A DNA stretch of 64,000 bases from an uncultured Oribacterium sp. (GTDB taxonomy: Bacteria > Bacillota > Clostridia > Lachnospirales > Lachnospiraceae): contig CAKQPT010000006.1 in assembly GCA_934270345.1 (NCBI GenBank), positions 29,666 to 93,665 of the forward strand. The letters are read 5' to 3'. Below are positions 35,812-44,844 of the stretch, piece after piece. The position numbers and the translations under genes are program-made. Numbering within the stretch: position 1 is the first letter of the stretch; every line of letters starts with the position of its first letter. A model generated the notes under the pieces. It was not told the origin of the DNA and ran no database searches. It worked only from the letters and a program-made list of their open reading frames with translations.

Positions 35812-35846
35812 AAAGCGAGCCCCGTCCATGACGGGGACTCGCTCTT
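35812..35846 (+). terminator. Intrinsic terminator after the flavoprotein gene
   Basis: AGCGAG and CCCCGT pair with ACGGGG and CTCGCT, with one internal mismatch, followed by CTTTCC. The short U-tract suggests partial read-through into the transporter gene is possible. Confidence 0.75.
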
Positions 35847-35915
35847 TCCAAAGCAAACATCGTTAAAAAAATAACGTGCGCACAACAATAGAATTTTTCT
35901 TTGAAGGGAGGGTGT

Positions 35916-37157
35916 ATGGATTATATGAAGAAAAGATGGACGGTTGTAGTAGCCAGCTGCATCGTCAACGTCTTTATCGGTATTACGTACTGCTGGAGTA
36001 TCTTCCAGTCCGGATTTATGAGTGAGTCGGAAGAAATTTTCGGTGCGACAGTGGTGGCTTCTTCGCTGGCACTGGCATTTACCTTTAATACAGGTGTCGG
36101 GCCGATCACCATGATTACCGGCGGTGCGATGAAGAAAAAATTTGGTGCCGGAGGCGTCATCAAAATCGGAGCGGTGCTGACCTTACTGGGTCTTCTGATG
36201 ACGAGCATGGCACACAGTGTGCCGATGGTATGGATCGGCTTCGGCATCATCGCCGGTTTCGGTGTCGGCATGATCAATGGTATCACGACCACCAACACCG
36301 GATTATGGTTCCCGGAAATGCGCGGTACGATTGCAGGTCTTACAACCGCTTTCTTCGGACTGGGGTCCATTCTTTTCCCGTTCGTGCTGAGACCTCTGAT
36401 CGGCAGCATTGGCGTACTGAAGACCTTCATGATACTTGCCATCCTGATCGGCATCGTCGCATTTATCTGTGGATTCTTCATCTCGGCTCCACCGGAAGGC
36501 TGGTTGCCGGATGGATACGTACCACCTGCACCGAAGAAAAATGGTCCGGCACCTAGGAATTACAGCTGGAATGAAATGATCCGGGACAAACGTTATTATG
36601 TAGCTGTGATCGCGTTCCTCTGCTTCTCGTCAGCCGGTCTCTTCGTGATTCAATCGGCGACCGGAATGGCGAAGACCATCGGCGGACTACCGAAGGAGAG
36701 CGCACTCGTGGCGTATACGGTTTCTTTTATCGGGATCGCGAATTCCGGCGGTCGTCTTCTGTGGGGATCGATTTCCGATAAGATCGGACGATATAAGGCA
36801 CTGATGGCGATGGGATGCATCGTAGCAATCAGTGGTTTCTGCTTATCAAAGGTAAATCAGGCATATGGATTGTTCCTGATTTTTGCTATGCTGATTGCAG
36901 CATGCTATGGTGGTTCCATGGGTGTATATCCAGCCCTGACGGCGGATAATTTCGGACCGAAGAACAACGGCATCAATTATGGCATCATGTTTATCGGTTT
37001 CGCGCTCGGCGGCTATGTCGGACCGAAGTTCTTTACGAGTCTGATGGAGCAGTCCGGTGGATCCTATGCGATGCCGCTAACGATCGTCGGTGTATTTGGC
37101 ATCGTGGCGATCGTGCTGATTTTCCTTCTCGTAAAGTTTAGAGATAGTATGAAGTAA
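35916..37157 (+). CDS. OFA-family MFS transporter
   Basis: The 413-residue protein has 12 predicted membrane helices in two sets of six, with a central loop of about 35 residues. It opens KRWTVVVASCIVNVFIGITYCWSIF, characteristic of the oxalate/formate antiporter family, and contains the MFS loop LLWGSISDKIGRYKAL and GIMFIGFALGGYVGP. OFA proteins move small mono- or dicarboxylates, often by exchange. Sitting between the molybdenum hydroxylase and the acyl-CoA ligase, it probably imports the substrate of the pathway or exports a product. I chose the ATG at 35916 after AAGGGAGGG. Confidence 0.85.
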   Translation: MDYMKKRWTVVVASCIVNVFIGITYCWSIFQSGFMSESEEIFGATVVASSLALAFTFNTGVGPITMITGGAMKKKFGAGGVIKIGAVLTLLGLLMTSMAHSVPMVWIGFGIIAGFGVGMINGITTTNTGLWFPEMRGTIAGLTTAFFGLGSILFPFVLRPLIGSIGVLKTFMILAILIGIVAFICGFFISAPPEGWLPDGYVPPAPKKNGPAPRNYSWNEMIRDKRYYVAVIAFLCFSSAGLFVIQSATGMAKTIGGLPKESALVAYTVSFIGIANSGGRLLWGSISDKIGRYKALMAMGCIVAISGFCLSKVNQAYGLFLIFAMLIAACYGGSMGVYPALTADNFGPKNNGINYGIMFIGFALGGYVGPKFFTSLMEQSGGSYAMPLTIVGVFGIVAIVLIFLLVKFRDSMK

Positions 37158-37173
37158 AGAAAAGACAGGTTTT

Positions 37174-38868
37174 ATGATGGACAAATCGCAGTTGATCGAA
37201 AATCAAAAAAACGATGATCCATATCGATGCTCCATTTCGAATCGGACGCTGGGAGAGCTGATTCATCTTCAGGCCTCCCGGTATCCGGACCATCTCGCGG
37301 TGATAGATTATCTGCATGATCGACGCCTCACGTATCAGGAACTCGATACAGTCAGTGATGATCTGGCGAAGGGGCTGATTCATCTGGGGCTCAGGCAGGG
37401 CGATCATGTGGCGGTGATCATCGATAACTGCTGGGAGCATGTCGTCACGAAGCTCGCCATCTCGAAGGCTGGTGGAGTGCTCGTCAATGTGAATATCCAT
37501 GAAAAAGCGGATATGCTGCGACGGCTTCTGGAGAATACTGAATGCAGCATAATGATCATAAAGCAGCGGATGAAAAACCGGGATCATATGGAGATGCTGT
37601 ATGAAATCTGTCCGGAACTGAAGACGCAGACTGCCGGCAGGCTGCAGACAGTATTGCTGCCGAAGCTTCGGCATATCATCGTGACCGGTGGGGGAGGAGC
37701 GGAAGGCTGTGCATGGCAGCTGAATGAGATCCTGAAGGCAGGAGAACAGTGCTCCGACCAGCTGCTGGAAGATCGGGCGAAGCAGCTGGACATGGACCAG
37801 ACCGCCACGATCATCCATACGTCCGGATCGAGCGGTACCCCGAAAGGCGTTCCGCTGACGCATCAACAGATGATGCTGAATGCACTCGAACATGTGCACT
37901 TTATGAAGATGACGACAGATGACCGGCTGTGTGTGACAGCTCCGCTGTTCCACTCGCTGGGCTGCATCGGAAGCATGCTGACGACACTGATGGCCGGTGC
38001 TACGATGGTGCTGTTTGATGATCTGAAGCATGAGGGTGTGCTGGAGCTTCTGGTGAAGGAAAAGTGTACGGTGATGAGCTGCGTTCCAACGATTCTCCTT
38101 CGACTGATGCATCATGCAGAAGAAATCGGAGGTGAGCAGAAGCTCCATCTTCGTCTCTGCGTGATCGCCGGAGCGAGCTGTCCGGAGGAGGTGTTCCGAC
38201 ATGCATCGGAGGTTCTGCATATCGATCATTTCATGGTGATGTATGGGATGACGGAAGCAGGACCAGGGATCAGTAGCACAGAGCTACAGGATCCACTTCG
38301 GATGGTGTCAACGACCGTCGGCCGTTTCTGGCCCATGGTTGAGTGGAAGATTCGCGACCTCGCTACCGGTATCACGCTGGGAGAGAATCAGGTCGGTGAA
38401 ATCTGTATCAAGGGCCCCTGTGTTACGGCGGGGTATATTCGGAACATCGAAGAAACAGAAAAAGCGTTCGAGGATGGATGGCTTCGCACCGGAGACATCG
38501 CTATAGTGGATCGGGATGGCATCATCCGTCTGAAAGGAAGATGCAAGGATATCATCATCCGGGGTGGAGAGAACATCAGTCCGAAGGAAATCGAAGACTT
38601 TTTACGCCAGCATCCGAAAATCGAGGATGCCTGTGTCGTGGGCACGCCGAATCGTGAATTCGGTGAGAGTGTCTATGCATTTCTGATCCTGAAGCCGGAG
38701 CAGGAACTATGCCTGGAAGAACTACGGAGTGACTGTAAAGGGAAGATTTCAACCATCAAGATTCCGGAAGAAATCGAAATCCTGCAGCAGTTTCCACTGA
38801 CCGGCTCCGGTAAGATTGCAAAGGAAGAGCTGAAGAAGATAGCAGCTGAGCATACGAGATTCAGCTGA
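37174..38868 (+). CDS. AMP-dependent acyl-CoA synthetase/ligase
   Basis: The 564-residue adenylate-forming enzyme has the P-loop IIHTSGSSGTPKGVPLTH, the A5 motif MYGMTEAGPG, the A7/A8 region DGWLRTGDIAIVDRDG and LKGRCKDIIIRGGENISPKEIE, and the C-terminal catalytic Lys in LTGSGKIAKEEL. It converts a carboxylate, CoA and ATP to acyl-CoA, AMP and PPi. An insertion near residues 125-180 (after the TECSIMII strand) makes it slightly longer than typical. The substrate cannot be read from sequence; context suggests the acid imported by the OFA transporter. It starts 16 bases after the transporter. Confidence 0.88.
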   Translation: MMDKSQLIENQKNDDPYRCSISNRTLGELIHLQASRYPDHLAVIDYLHDRRLTYQELDTVSDDLAKGLIHLGLRQGDHVAVIIDNCWEHVVTKLAISKAGGVLVNVNIHEKADMLRRLLENTECSIMIIKQRMKNRDHMEMLYEICPELKTQTAGRLQTVLLPKLRHIIVTGGGGAEGCAWQLNEILKAGEQCSDQLLEDRAKQLDMDQTATIIHTSGSSGTPKGVPLTHQQMMLNALEHVHFMKMTTDDRLCVTAPLFHSLGCIGSMLTTLMAGATMVLFDDLKHEGVLELLVKEKCTVMSCVPTILLRLMHHAEEIGGEQKLHLRLCVIAGASCPEEVFRHASEVLHIDHFMVMYGMTEAGPGISSTELQDPLRMVSTTVGRFWPMVEWKIRDLATGITLGENQVGEICIKGPCVTAGYIRNIEETEKAFEDGWLRTGDIAIVDRDGIIRLKGRCKDIIIRGGENISPKEIEDFLRQHPKIEDACVVGTPNREFGESVYAFLILKPEQELCLEELRSDCKGKISTIKIPEEIEILQQFPLTGSGKIAKEELKKIAAEHTRFS

Positions 38869-38882
38869 AGAAAGGATAAACT

Positions 38883-40481
38883 ATGGCAAAATTTATTACA
38901 CCGAAACAGGCAGCGGAGCTGATTCCGGATGGCGCAGTCATCGGTTCGGCAGTGCAGGGGATGACCGGATGGCCGGAGGAAATCGGGCTCGCAATCCAGG
39001 ATCGTTTTAAGGAGTGCGGACACCCGGCGGGAATCACACATATTCACGGCGCAGGACAGGGTGATTTCGGACGTATGGATCCTGAAAAAAAGAAGACACG
39101 TGGTGAGGATGCCCTGGCAGAGGATGGACTTCTGACCTGCTCGATCCACGGGCATGTTGGCTGTTCGTTTAAAATGATCAAGAACATCACGGATAATAAG
39201 ATCCTTGCGTACAATATCCCACTCGGCATCGTCGGACAGATTTGGCGAGAGATCGGTCGTGGTTTCCCTGGACTGATGACGAAGGTCGGCCTCGGAACCT
39301 ATATCGATCCGCGTTTTGACGGTGCGATGATCAACGAAAAAACGAAGAAGGAAGGCAAACAGCTCGTTTATCATATTCCGGATTTTATGGGAGAGGAGTA
39401 TCTCTTCTATACCCTTCCGAAGCTGAACGTCGCCCTTCTTCGTGGCACAACTGCAGATGAAGACGGCAACCTGAGCTATGAAAAGGAGTGTATGCCATGT
39501 GAACCGCTGGATCTCGCGATGGCAGCCAAGGCCTCCGGTGCGATCGTCATCGCCCAGGTCGAGCGCGTTGCGAAGACAGGCTCTCTAGATCCGAGGACCG
39601 TCAAGATCCCAGGCATCCTCGTCGATTATGTCGTCGTCGAAGAGCATCCGGAGCGTTCGATGCAGACGCATATCACTCACTTCAATCCGGCGTTCACCGG
39701 AGAGATCCGCGTACCACTCGGAGACGCGAAGCAGGAGGTTCCGTTTGATCATCGGAAAGTGATCGCGCGTCGAACCGCAGCGGAATTCCATCATGGCATG
39801 AAGTGCAATTTCGGCATCGGCATGCCGGGTCTCGTCCCGAGTATTCTGATGGAGGAGGGCGTCGATGATCAGATTATGATGCTTTCCGAGTCTGGACTCA
39901 TCGGCGGTGTGCCGGCGCAGGGTGGCGATTTCGGTGCACACTTCAATCCGATTGCGATGGTGAATCAGACCGATTTCTTCAGTTTCTTCGACCATGGTGG
40001 ACTCGACGCCGGTGTCTTCGGACTTCCGGAGGTGGATAAGGATGGTAATGTCAATACCACCTACCTGAATGGCAAGATCGCCGGCTGTGGTGGCTTCCCG
40101 AATATTTCGGCCAACGCGAAGCACTCGATCTTCATGGGCACCTTTACCGCCGGTGGACTCGAGTGCCATGTGGAGGATGGAAAGCTACACATCGATCAGG
40201 AAGGTCGCTTTAACAAGTTCGTAGATCACTGCGTACAGGTTTCCTTCAATGCAGCGCAGTGCCTGAAGAAGGGCAATAAGATCAGCTATATCACAGAACG
40301 CTGTGTATTCGAGCGGACGGAAGAGGGACTCGTGCTGACTGAAATCGCACCGGGCATCGATCTTCAGACCCAGGTGCTCGATCATATGGGCTTCCGCCCG
40401 ATCGTGCCGGAGGGTGGCCCGAAGCTGATGGATGCAGCACTGTTCCAGGAGAACTGGGGCAGACTGAAGGATACATTCTGA
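38883..40481 (+). CDS. Class I CoA transferase (fused alpha-beta, propionate CoA-transferase type)
   Basis: The 532-residue protein joins both CoA-transferase halves in one chain, as in propionate/acetate CoA-transferases. The N-terminal half has IGSAVQGMTGWPEEIG and the GxGxxG-like HIHGAGQGDFG. The C-terminal half has NFGIGMPGLVPSIL and the catalytic Glu in MLSESGLIGGVPAQGGDFG. The enzyme moves CoA between acyl-CoA and a free acid through a glutamyl-CoA intermediate. With the ligase and the thioesterase it lets the pathway charge, exchange and release its acid. Confidence 0.9.
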   Translation: MAKFITPKQAAELIPDGAVIGSAVQGMTGWPEEIGLAIQDRFKECGHPAGITHIHGAGQGDFGRMDPEKKKTRGEDALAEDGLLTCSIHGHVGCSFKMIKNITDNKILAYNIPLGIVGQIWREIGRGFPGLMTKVGLGTYIDPRFDGAMINEKTKKEGKQLVYHIPDFMGEEYLFYTLPKLNVALLRGTTADEDGNLSYEKECMPCEPLDLAMAAKASGAIVIAQVERVAKTGSLDPRTVKIPGILVDYVVVEEHPERSMQTHITHFNPAFTGEIRVPLGDAKQEVPFDHRKVIARRTAAEFHHGMKCNFGIGMPGLVPSILMEEGVDDQIMMLSESGLIGGVPAQGGDFGAHFNPIAMVNQTDFFSFFDHGGLDAGVFGLPEVDKDGNVNTTYLNGKIAGCGGFPNISANAKHSIFMGTFTAGGLECHVEDGKLHIDQEGRFNKFVDHCVQVSFNAAQCLKKGNKISYITERCVFERTEEGLVLTEIAPGIDLQTQVLDHMGFRPIVPEGGPKLMDAALFQENWGRLKDTF

Positions 40482-40531
40482 TGATGCTAGTGCTGGTATC
40501 TGTTTGACCGTATGTCAGTTTCATAGTTGTG

Positions 40532-40561
40532 AATCAGCCAGGTGACAGCACCTGGCTGATT
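40532..40561 (+). terminator. Strong hairpin after the CoA transferase gene
   Basis: AATCAGCCAGGTG pairs perfectly with CACCTGGCTGATT around a 4-base ACAG loop. No T-run follows (CCATATCCC), so it may be an RNA-stabilising or processing hairpin rather than a full terminator. Confidence 0.55.
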
Positions 40562-40615
40562 CCATATCCCGGAAAATATCTGAGACTGCAATATCCGTGA
40601 TGGAAAGGAGAAAAT

Positions 40616-41050
40616 ATGCCGATCCTGAAATATGAATATGATTTTATCACCGGAAAGAAGAATCCCATCGGAACCCATATCGAGATTGAGACGGATGTAG
40701 AGAAAGGAAGCGCGGCCTGTGCATGGACCGTGCAGGAGAACTACATCGGCTATGATCATATCCTGCATGGTGGCATCGCCGCATCCATCCTCGATAATCT
40801 GATGATTTATGCGGGCCGCGCCTGGTCCGGGCAGGACGTCGTGACGGCAAATATCAACGTGAACTATCGCACGATCGCCTACGTGGGCGATCATCTCGAG
40901 GGATGTGCATGGGTGAGTGCGCACAGACCGGGCAGTCGTGCGATCCAACTTCGGGCAGAATTACGAAGAGGAGAGACAATCGTGACGGAAGCGGAAGGCG
41001 TGGTCGTCATCGTCTATCCGGCATCGGATGGTCGGATTGCGGCCCGCTGA
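40616..41050 (+). CDS. Hotdog-fold PaaI-like thioesterase
   Basis: The 144-residue protein has the hotdog pattern with the HGGIAASILDNLM helix, where Asn or Asp supplies the catalytic carboxylate in PaaI-like enzymes, followed by beta strands VVTANINVNYRTIAYVGDHL and GCAWVSAHRPG. It should hydrolyse an acyl-CoA. A strong GGAAAGGAG precedes the start. It ends the catabolic part of the island. Confidence 0.85.
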   Translation: MPILKYEYDFITGKKNPIGTHIEIETDVEKGSAACAWTVQENYIGYDHILHGGIAASILDNLMIYAGRAWSGQDVVTANINVNYRTIAYVGDHLEGCAWVSAHRPGSRAIQLRAELRRGETIVTEAEGVVVIVYPASDGRIAAR

Positions 41051-41138
41051 GGCAGGGGATTCATCTTTGTTTTGTGAGATGTGCTATCGAATGTTAAAAA
41101 AATACGAATCGTTTACTGAAATATGACGATAAAAGTGG

Positions 41139-41160
41139 TATACTAGGTCAAACGACCGAC
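41139..41160 (+). promoter_or_regulatory. -10 element and TAGGTC-type operator before the MocA-like gene
   Basis: TATACT (41139-41144) is followed directly by TAGGTCAAACGACCGAC (41144-41160), which contains GGTC-AAAC-GACC inverted arms. No convincing -35 is seen at 17 bp. The operator lies 23 bases before the gene. It resembles the sites at 28162-28178 and 30331-30360. Confidence 0.5.
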
Positions 41161-41183
41161 ATAGTGCATAGACAGGAGTTTAT

Positions 41184-42167
41184 ATGAGATTCGGAGCAGT
41201 GATCGTGGCGGCGGGGATGTCGAAACGAATGAATGATTTTAAACAGCTGATGAAGATCGGGGATATGACCTTCGCGGATCGTGTTATCACGAACTTTCAG
41301 CGTGCAGGTATACAGGATATCGCGATCGTGACGGGCTATCGTGGCGAGGAGCTGGAGAAGTCCCTGAAGGGATCCGGTGTGGTCTTTCTGCGAAATGATC
41401 ACTACGAGACGACCAGGATGTTTGACTCTGCCTGTATCGGCTTTTCGTATCTGAAGGATCGCTGCGATGCGGTGTTTTTCTGTCCGGTCGATGTGCCGTT
41501 TTTTACGGATGAAACCGTAAAGGCTGAGATGAATCGTGTGGAGAGTGCGGATATCATCGTGCCGTACTGTCATGCGCGACCGGGGCATCCGATCCTGCTC
41601 AGTCACCGGGCGGTGGAGTATGTGCTTCAGTATACCGGTGAACGCGGGATGCGGGGCGCCTACGAGTCCTTCGGACAGACCGGCGCGGGCACAGTGCTGC
41701 AGATCAGCGTCGACGACGACGGCGCGGTGATGGACGCCGATACGAAGGAGGATTATCAGAATCTGCTGGATCTTCATAATGCACGTCTGATGCGACCGGA
41801 TATCCGGGTACGGCTGTGTAATTCGAAGCCGTTTTTCGGCCCGGGCACCGTGAATCTGTTTCGACAGATCGCGTCGACCGGTAGTGTCCGGGAGGCCTGC
41901 GAGAAGTGCGGCATCTCCTACAGTAAGGGCTGGACCATCATCCATGACTGTGAAAATGAACTGGGCTACCGCATCGTCGAACGTCAGCCAGGCGGAAAGT
42001 ATGGTGGCAAGTCCGTGATCTCGAAGCATGGAGAGAAGCTGATTCTGCTGTATGAGCAGCTCGAGCGGGAGATGAATGAGATCGTGCAGCAGAAGTTTGA
42101 TGAGATCTTCCTCCATGGGGACTGGTTGAAAAAGTCGAATCTGCATGGCGATATGGGGGATACCTAA
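41184..42167 (+). CDS. MocA-like nucleotidyltransferase fused to a ModE-like HTH
   Basis: The 327-residue protein has an N-terminal MobA/MocA nucleotidyltransferase (residues ~1-200): AVIVAAGMSKRMNDFKQLM, CPVDVPFFT and the MDADTKEDYQNL end. A winged HTH domain of the ModE/LysR type follows at about 210-310 (GPGTVNLFRQIASTGSVREA and CGISYSKGW, then LGYRIVERQPGGKYGG). MocA-type enzymes add CMP to molybdopterin to give the cytosine dinucleotide used by xanthine oxidase-family enzymes. The attached HTH suggests a molybdate-related regulatory role or self-regulation. No molybdate-binding MOP domain is present. Confidence 0.85.
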   Translation: MRFGAVIVAAGMSKRMNDFKQLMKIGDMTFADRVITNFQRAGIQDIAIVTGYRGEELEKSLKGSGVVFLRNDHYETTRMFDSACIGFSYLKDRCDAVFFCPVDVPFFTDETVKAEMNRVESADIIVPYCHARPGHPILLSHRAVEYVLQYTGERGMRGAYESFGQTGAGTVLQISVDDDGAVMDADTKEDYQNLLDLHNARLMRPDIRVRLCNSKPFFGPGTVNLFRQIASTGSVREACEKCGISYSKGWTIIHDCENELGYRIVERQPGGKYGGKSVISKHGEKLILLYEQLEREMNEIVQQKFDEIFLHGDWLKKSNLHGDMGDT

Positions 42168-42272
42168 GCTGCGATGTGCGTTTTTTTCGAGCCCGTGACT
42201 GCACACGTCAGACGAGAGCGAAGCGGTCCGACGCAGTGTCGGGAAAGAAAAATCGCAGGAAGGGGATGCAAA

Positions 42273-43268
42273 ATGAATATAGATGCGAAGCGAATTGCCA
42301 TCTTCGGTGCCGGACAGGCGGGTATGATGGTGCGAACCTGGCTGCCGGCCACGCAGGAGCTGCTGTGCTTTATCGATAATAATAAAGAAAAGCAGGGTGA
42401 GATGCTGGATGGCCTGCCTGTGCTGAGCCTGGAAGAAGCACTGCAGCTTCAACCGGAGGAAATCATCCTCGCGATTCTGAACGCGGAGGCAGAGCAGTTG
42501 ATTCGACAGCAGATCGAGGCAACCGGTTTTTCCGGAGACTGCATCCGTCTGGGAAGCCTACGGGCGATACAGGATGTCCGGCTGTCGGCCCTGCGTCTTC
42601 ATGCGCGGGAGATCGAAGCGCGGAAAATCCCGGGCGATGTCGCGGAGCTCGGCGTGTACCAGGGGGCGTTTGCCGCGGAGATCAATCGACTGTTTCCGAA
42701 ACGAAGGCTCTGGCTCTTCGATACCTTCGAGGGCTTTCATGCGCGCGATCTCGCCATTGAGGAAACGCGAACCGGGGTGAAGACACAGCGTCGGAGCTTC
42801 GCGGATACCACGATGGAGCTCGTACGCAGCCGCCTGCCACATCCCGAGATGGCGCGATTCGTAAAGGGCTATTTTCCAGAGAGTCTGGATTTCGAAGTGG
42901 TATCCGGAAGCGACGCGGAACAGGGCGGAGGAGATGAGGAGATACAGCGAGCTCCGCAGACATCTGGAAAGAACGTGATGCGGGCGTCCGGGAACGGATC
43001 GGCTGCGTGTGAACCGCAGCATGAAGATAGAAGTGAACCCTGCTTCGCGCTGGTGAGTCTGGATCCGGATCTCTACGAGCCGACGCTCGAGGGGCTCCGC
43101 TACTTCTATCCGCGGCTCGCCCCGGGTGGACGTATATTCATCCACGACTATACGAGCTGCCAGTTTGAAGGCGTGAAGATGGCGGTGGACGAGTACTGCC
43201 GCGCGCACGAGCTTTTCGTGGTACCACTCATGGACCTCCATGGCACAGCGGTGCTGGTGAAGGTGTGA
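42273..43268 (+). CDS. TylF-like methyltransferase with N-terminal Rossmann domain
   Basis: The 331-residue protein has an N-terminal Rossmann-like segment (AIFGAGQAGMMVRTWL, residues ~7-22, then FIDNNKEKQGEML) and a TylF/MycF-like methyltransferase domain from about 115 (GDVAELGVYQGAFAAEINRL, LWLFDTFEGF, and SLDPDLYEPTLEGLRYFYPR with metal-binding Asp). Residues ~209-255 form a low-complexity insertion. Methyltransferases of this type occur in some molybdenum hydroxylase accessory clusters; that association is from memory. The substrate is unknown. I chose the ATG at 42273 after GGAAGGGG. Confidence 0.7.
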   Translation: MNIDAKRIAIFGAGQAGMMVRTWLPATQELLCFIDNNKEKQGEMLDGLPVLSLEEALQLQPEEIILAILNAEAEQLIRQQIEATGFSGDCIRLGSLRAIQDVRLSALRLHAREIEARKIPGDVAELGVYQGAFAAEINRLFPKRRLWLFDTFEGFHARDLAIEETRTGVKTQRRSFADTTMELVRSRLPHPEMARFVKGYFPESLDFEVVSGSDAEQGGGDEEIQRAPQTSGKNVMRASGNGSAACEPQHEDRSEPCFALVSLDPDLYEPTLEGLRYFYPRLAPGGRIFIHDYTSCQFEGVKMAVDEYCRAHELFVVPLMDLHGTAVLVKV

Positions 43269-43269
43269 T

Positions 43270-44739
43270 ATGCGACGAATATATCTGGTCCGGCACGGGC
43301 TGCCGGAGAAAAGTACAAGTGAAAAAGTATATATCGGCGTGACCGACATCCCGCTCAGTACGCGGGGCAGCGCCGAGGCAGCTCAGCTCGGCAGTTATTT
43401 CTTAAAGCACATACAGTCGGTCAATGCAGTCGAGCGCACAGATTGTACCTTCGCGGGGAAGCAAATCCGACAGGACATATCGAACGTGGAGACCAGGACA
43501 GTCGTGGAGCAACAGGTGAAGCTGAATCGTTCAGCACTCACGATTCGCATCCTGACGAGTCCGCTGCAGCGCTGTCGACAGACGGCGGAGGAAATCCAGC
43601 GTGTGCTATTCGATGGAGGAATCAGACTTCCAGAACCAATCGTGGTTGAGGCGCTGCATGAAATCAACCTCGGAGAGTGGGAAGGGAAGCGCGTTCAGGA
43701 AATCAGGGAACATTTTTCGGAGGTGTATGAGGCACGGGGGCGTGCACTCGGAACGTACCATACACCTGGAGGAGAGAGATTTCTCGAAGCCGGTGTCAGA
43801 TTTCAGAAGGCCATCGAGGCTTGTTTGCCGGATATGGAAGAGTCGGAAATCCTCCTCATCGTCGCCCATGCCGGCGTGATCCGGGCATACCTCAGTCTGC
43901 TGATGGGGCGGGATATCAATCATCTGATGGACATCCCGCTGCCATACGCCTCGGTCACGGAGCTTCTGGTGGATCCGCAGGATGTGGATGGTGAAGCCTT
44001 AAGCAAGGCGAGACAACAGTGTGTGGACGTTGACAGGAACGTGGATAGCGCACAAGCGGGTGAAGCGGTGGGCGTAAGAAGCTGTCGGGAGGGTATCTGT
44101 GTGGTGCCCGACGGCATTGGCGTACGCCCGGAAGAACTGCTGGATGCGGCAGAAATCACACGGTTGTATCAGAAATACGAGACGCCGAAGCAGGTGATCC
44201 GCCATATGCGGAAGGTCGCCGAGCTCGCAATGCAGCTGATGGACGGCATACAGATGCGCGGAACGGAAATCCGAAGCATAGATGCAACAGGGGAAGATAC
44301 GGTGAGCGCCCCGAGCGATTCTTGCGTACTTGCGGTAGAGATGGAGAAAGCAGCGGTGATGCCCGGGCTGAACCGGGTGCGGGTGATGAAGGCCTGTCTC
44401 CTTCATGATCTCTGCCGGGCGGAGAAGGAGCATGCGCGGGTGTCAGCGGAGGCCATCCGGAAAGAGGGCTATCCGGCCATCGCAGCGCTCGTCGCGGTGC
44501 ATCATCAGGCGGCATACAGCGAGCGGGAGGCAAAGAGGCCACTCACGGAGGCGGAGATCCTCTTTTATGCAGACAAGCGCGTACAGGAGGATGCACTGGT
44601 GTCCGTCGAGGAGCGCTTCCGGGAGAGCCGGAAGAAGTGCCGGACGCCGGAAGCCTGCGCAAACCATGATCAGATGCGGATGAAGACGCTGAAAATCGAA
44701 GAGAAGATTCGTCGTCTCTTAAAAGATGCGATGGTGTAA
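43270..44739 (+). CDS. Histidine phosphatase fused to an HD-domain
   Basis: The 489-residue protein has an N-terminal phosphoglycerate mutase-like domain: the RHG motif in IYLVRHGLPEK, then ILTSPLQRCRQTAEE, LHEINLGEWEG and IVAHAGVIRAYL (second catalytic His). It has an insertion at about residues 46-90, between the RHG part and ILTSPL. From about 295 a C-terminal HD-like domain follows (HMRKVAELAMQLMDG, ACLLHDLCRAEKEH, AVHHQAAYSE). It starts one base after the methyltransferase stop. It is probably a nucleotide or sugar-phosphate phosphatase in cofactor maturation; the substrate is unknown. Confidence 0.8.
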   Translation: MRRIYLVRHGLPEKSTSEKVYIGVTDIPLSTRGSAEAAQLGSYFLKHIQSVNAVERTDCTFAGKQIRQDISNVETRTVVEQQVKLNRSALTIRILTSPLQRCRQTAEEIQRVLFDGGIRLPEPIVVEALHEINLGEWEGKRVQEIREHFSEVYEARGRALGTYHTPGGERFLEAGVRFQKAIEACLPDMEESEILLIVAHAGVIRAYLSLLMGRDINHLMDIPLPYASVTELLVDPQDVDGEALSKARQQCVDVDRNVDSAQAGEAVGVRSCREGICVVPDGIGVRPEELLDAAEITRLYQKYETPKQVIRHMRKVAELAMQLMDGIQMRGTEIRSIDATGEDTVSAPSDSCVLAVEMEKAAVMPGLNRVRVMKACLLHDLCRAEKEHARVSAEAIRKEGYPAIAALVAVHHQAAYSEREAKRPLTEAEILFYADKRVQEDALVSVEERFRESRKKCRTPEACANHDQMRMKTLKIEEKIRRLLKDAMV

Positions 44740-44844
44740 AAATGAACGTAATACATCCCGAGCGAGTATAGGCGCGGGCAGATGCGCTCTCTGTGGGCAG
44801 GACACCACGATCAGAGCGGACAATATAGAATCAGGAGATGAAGT

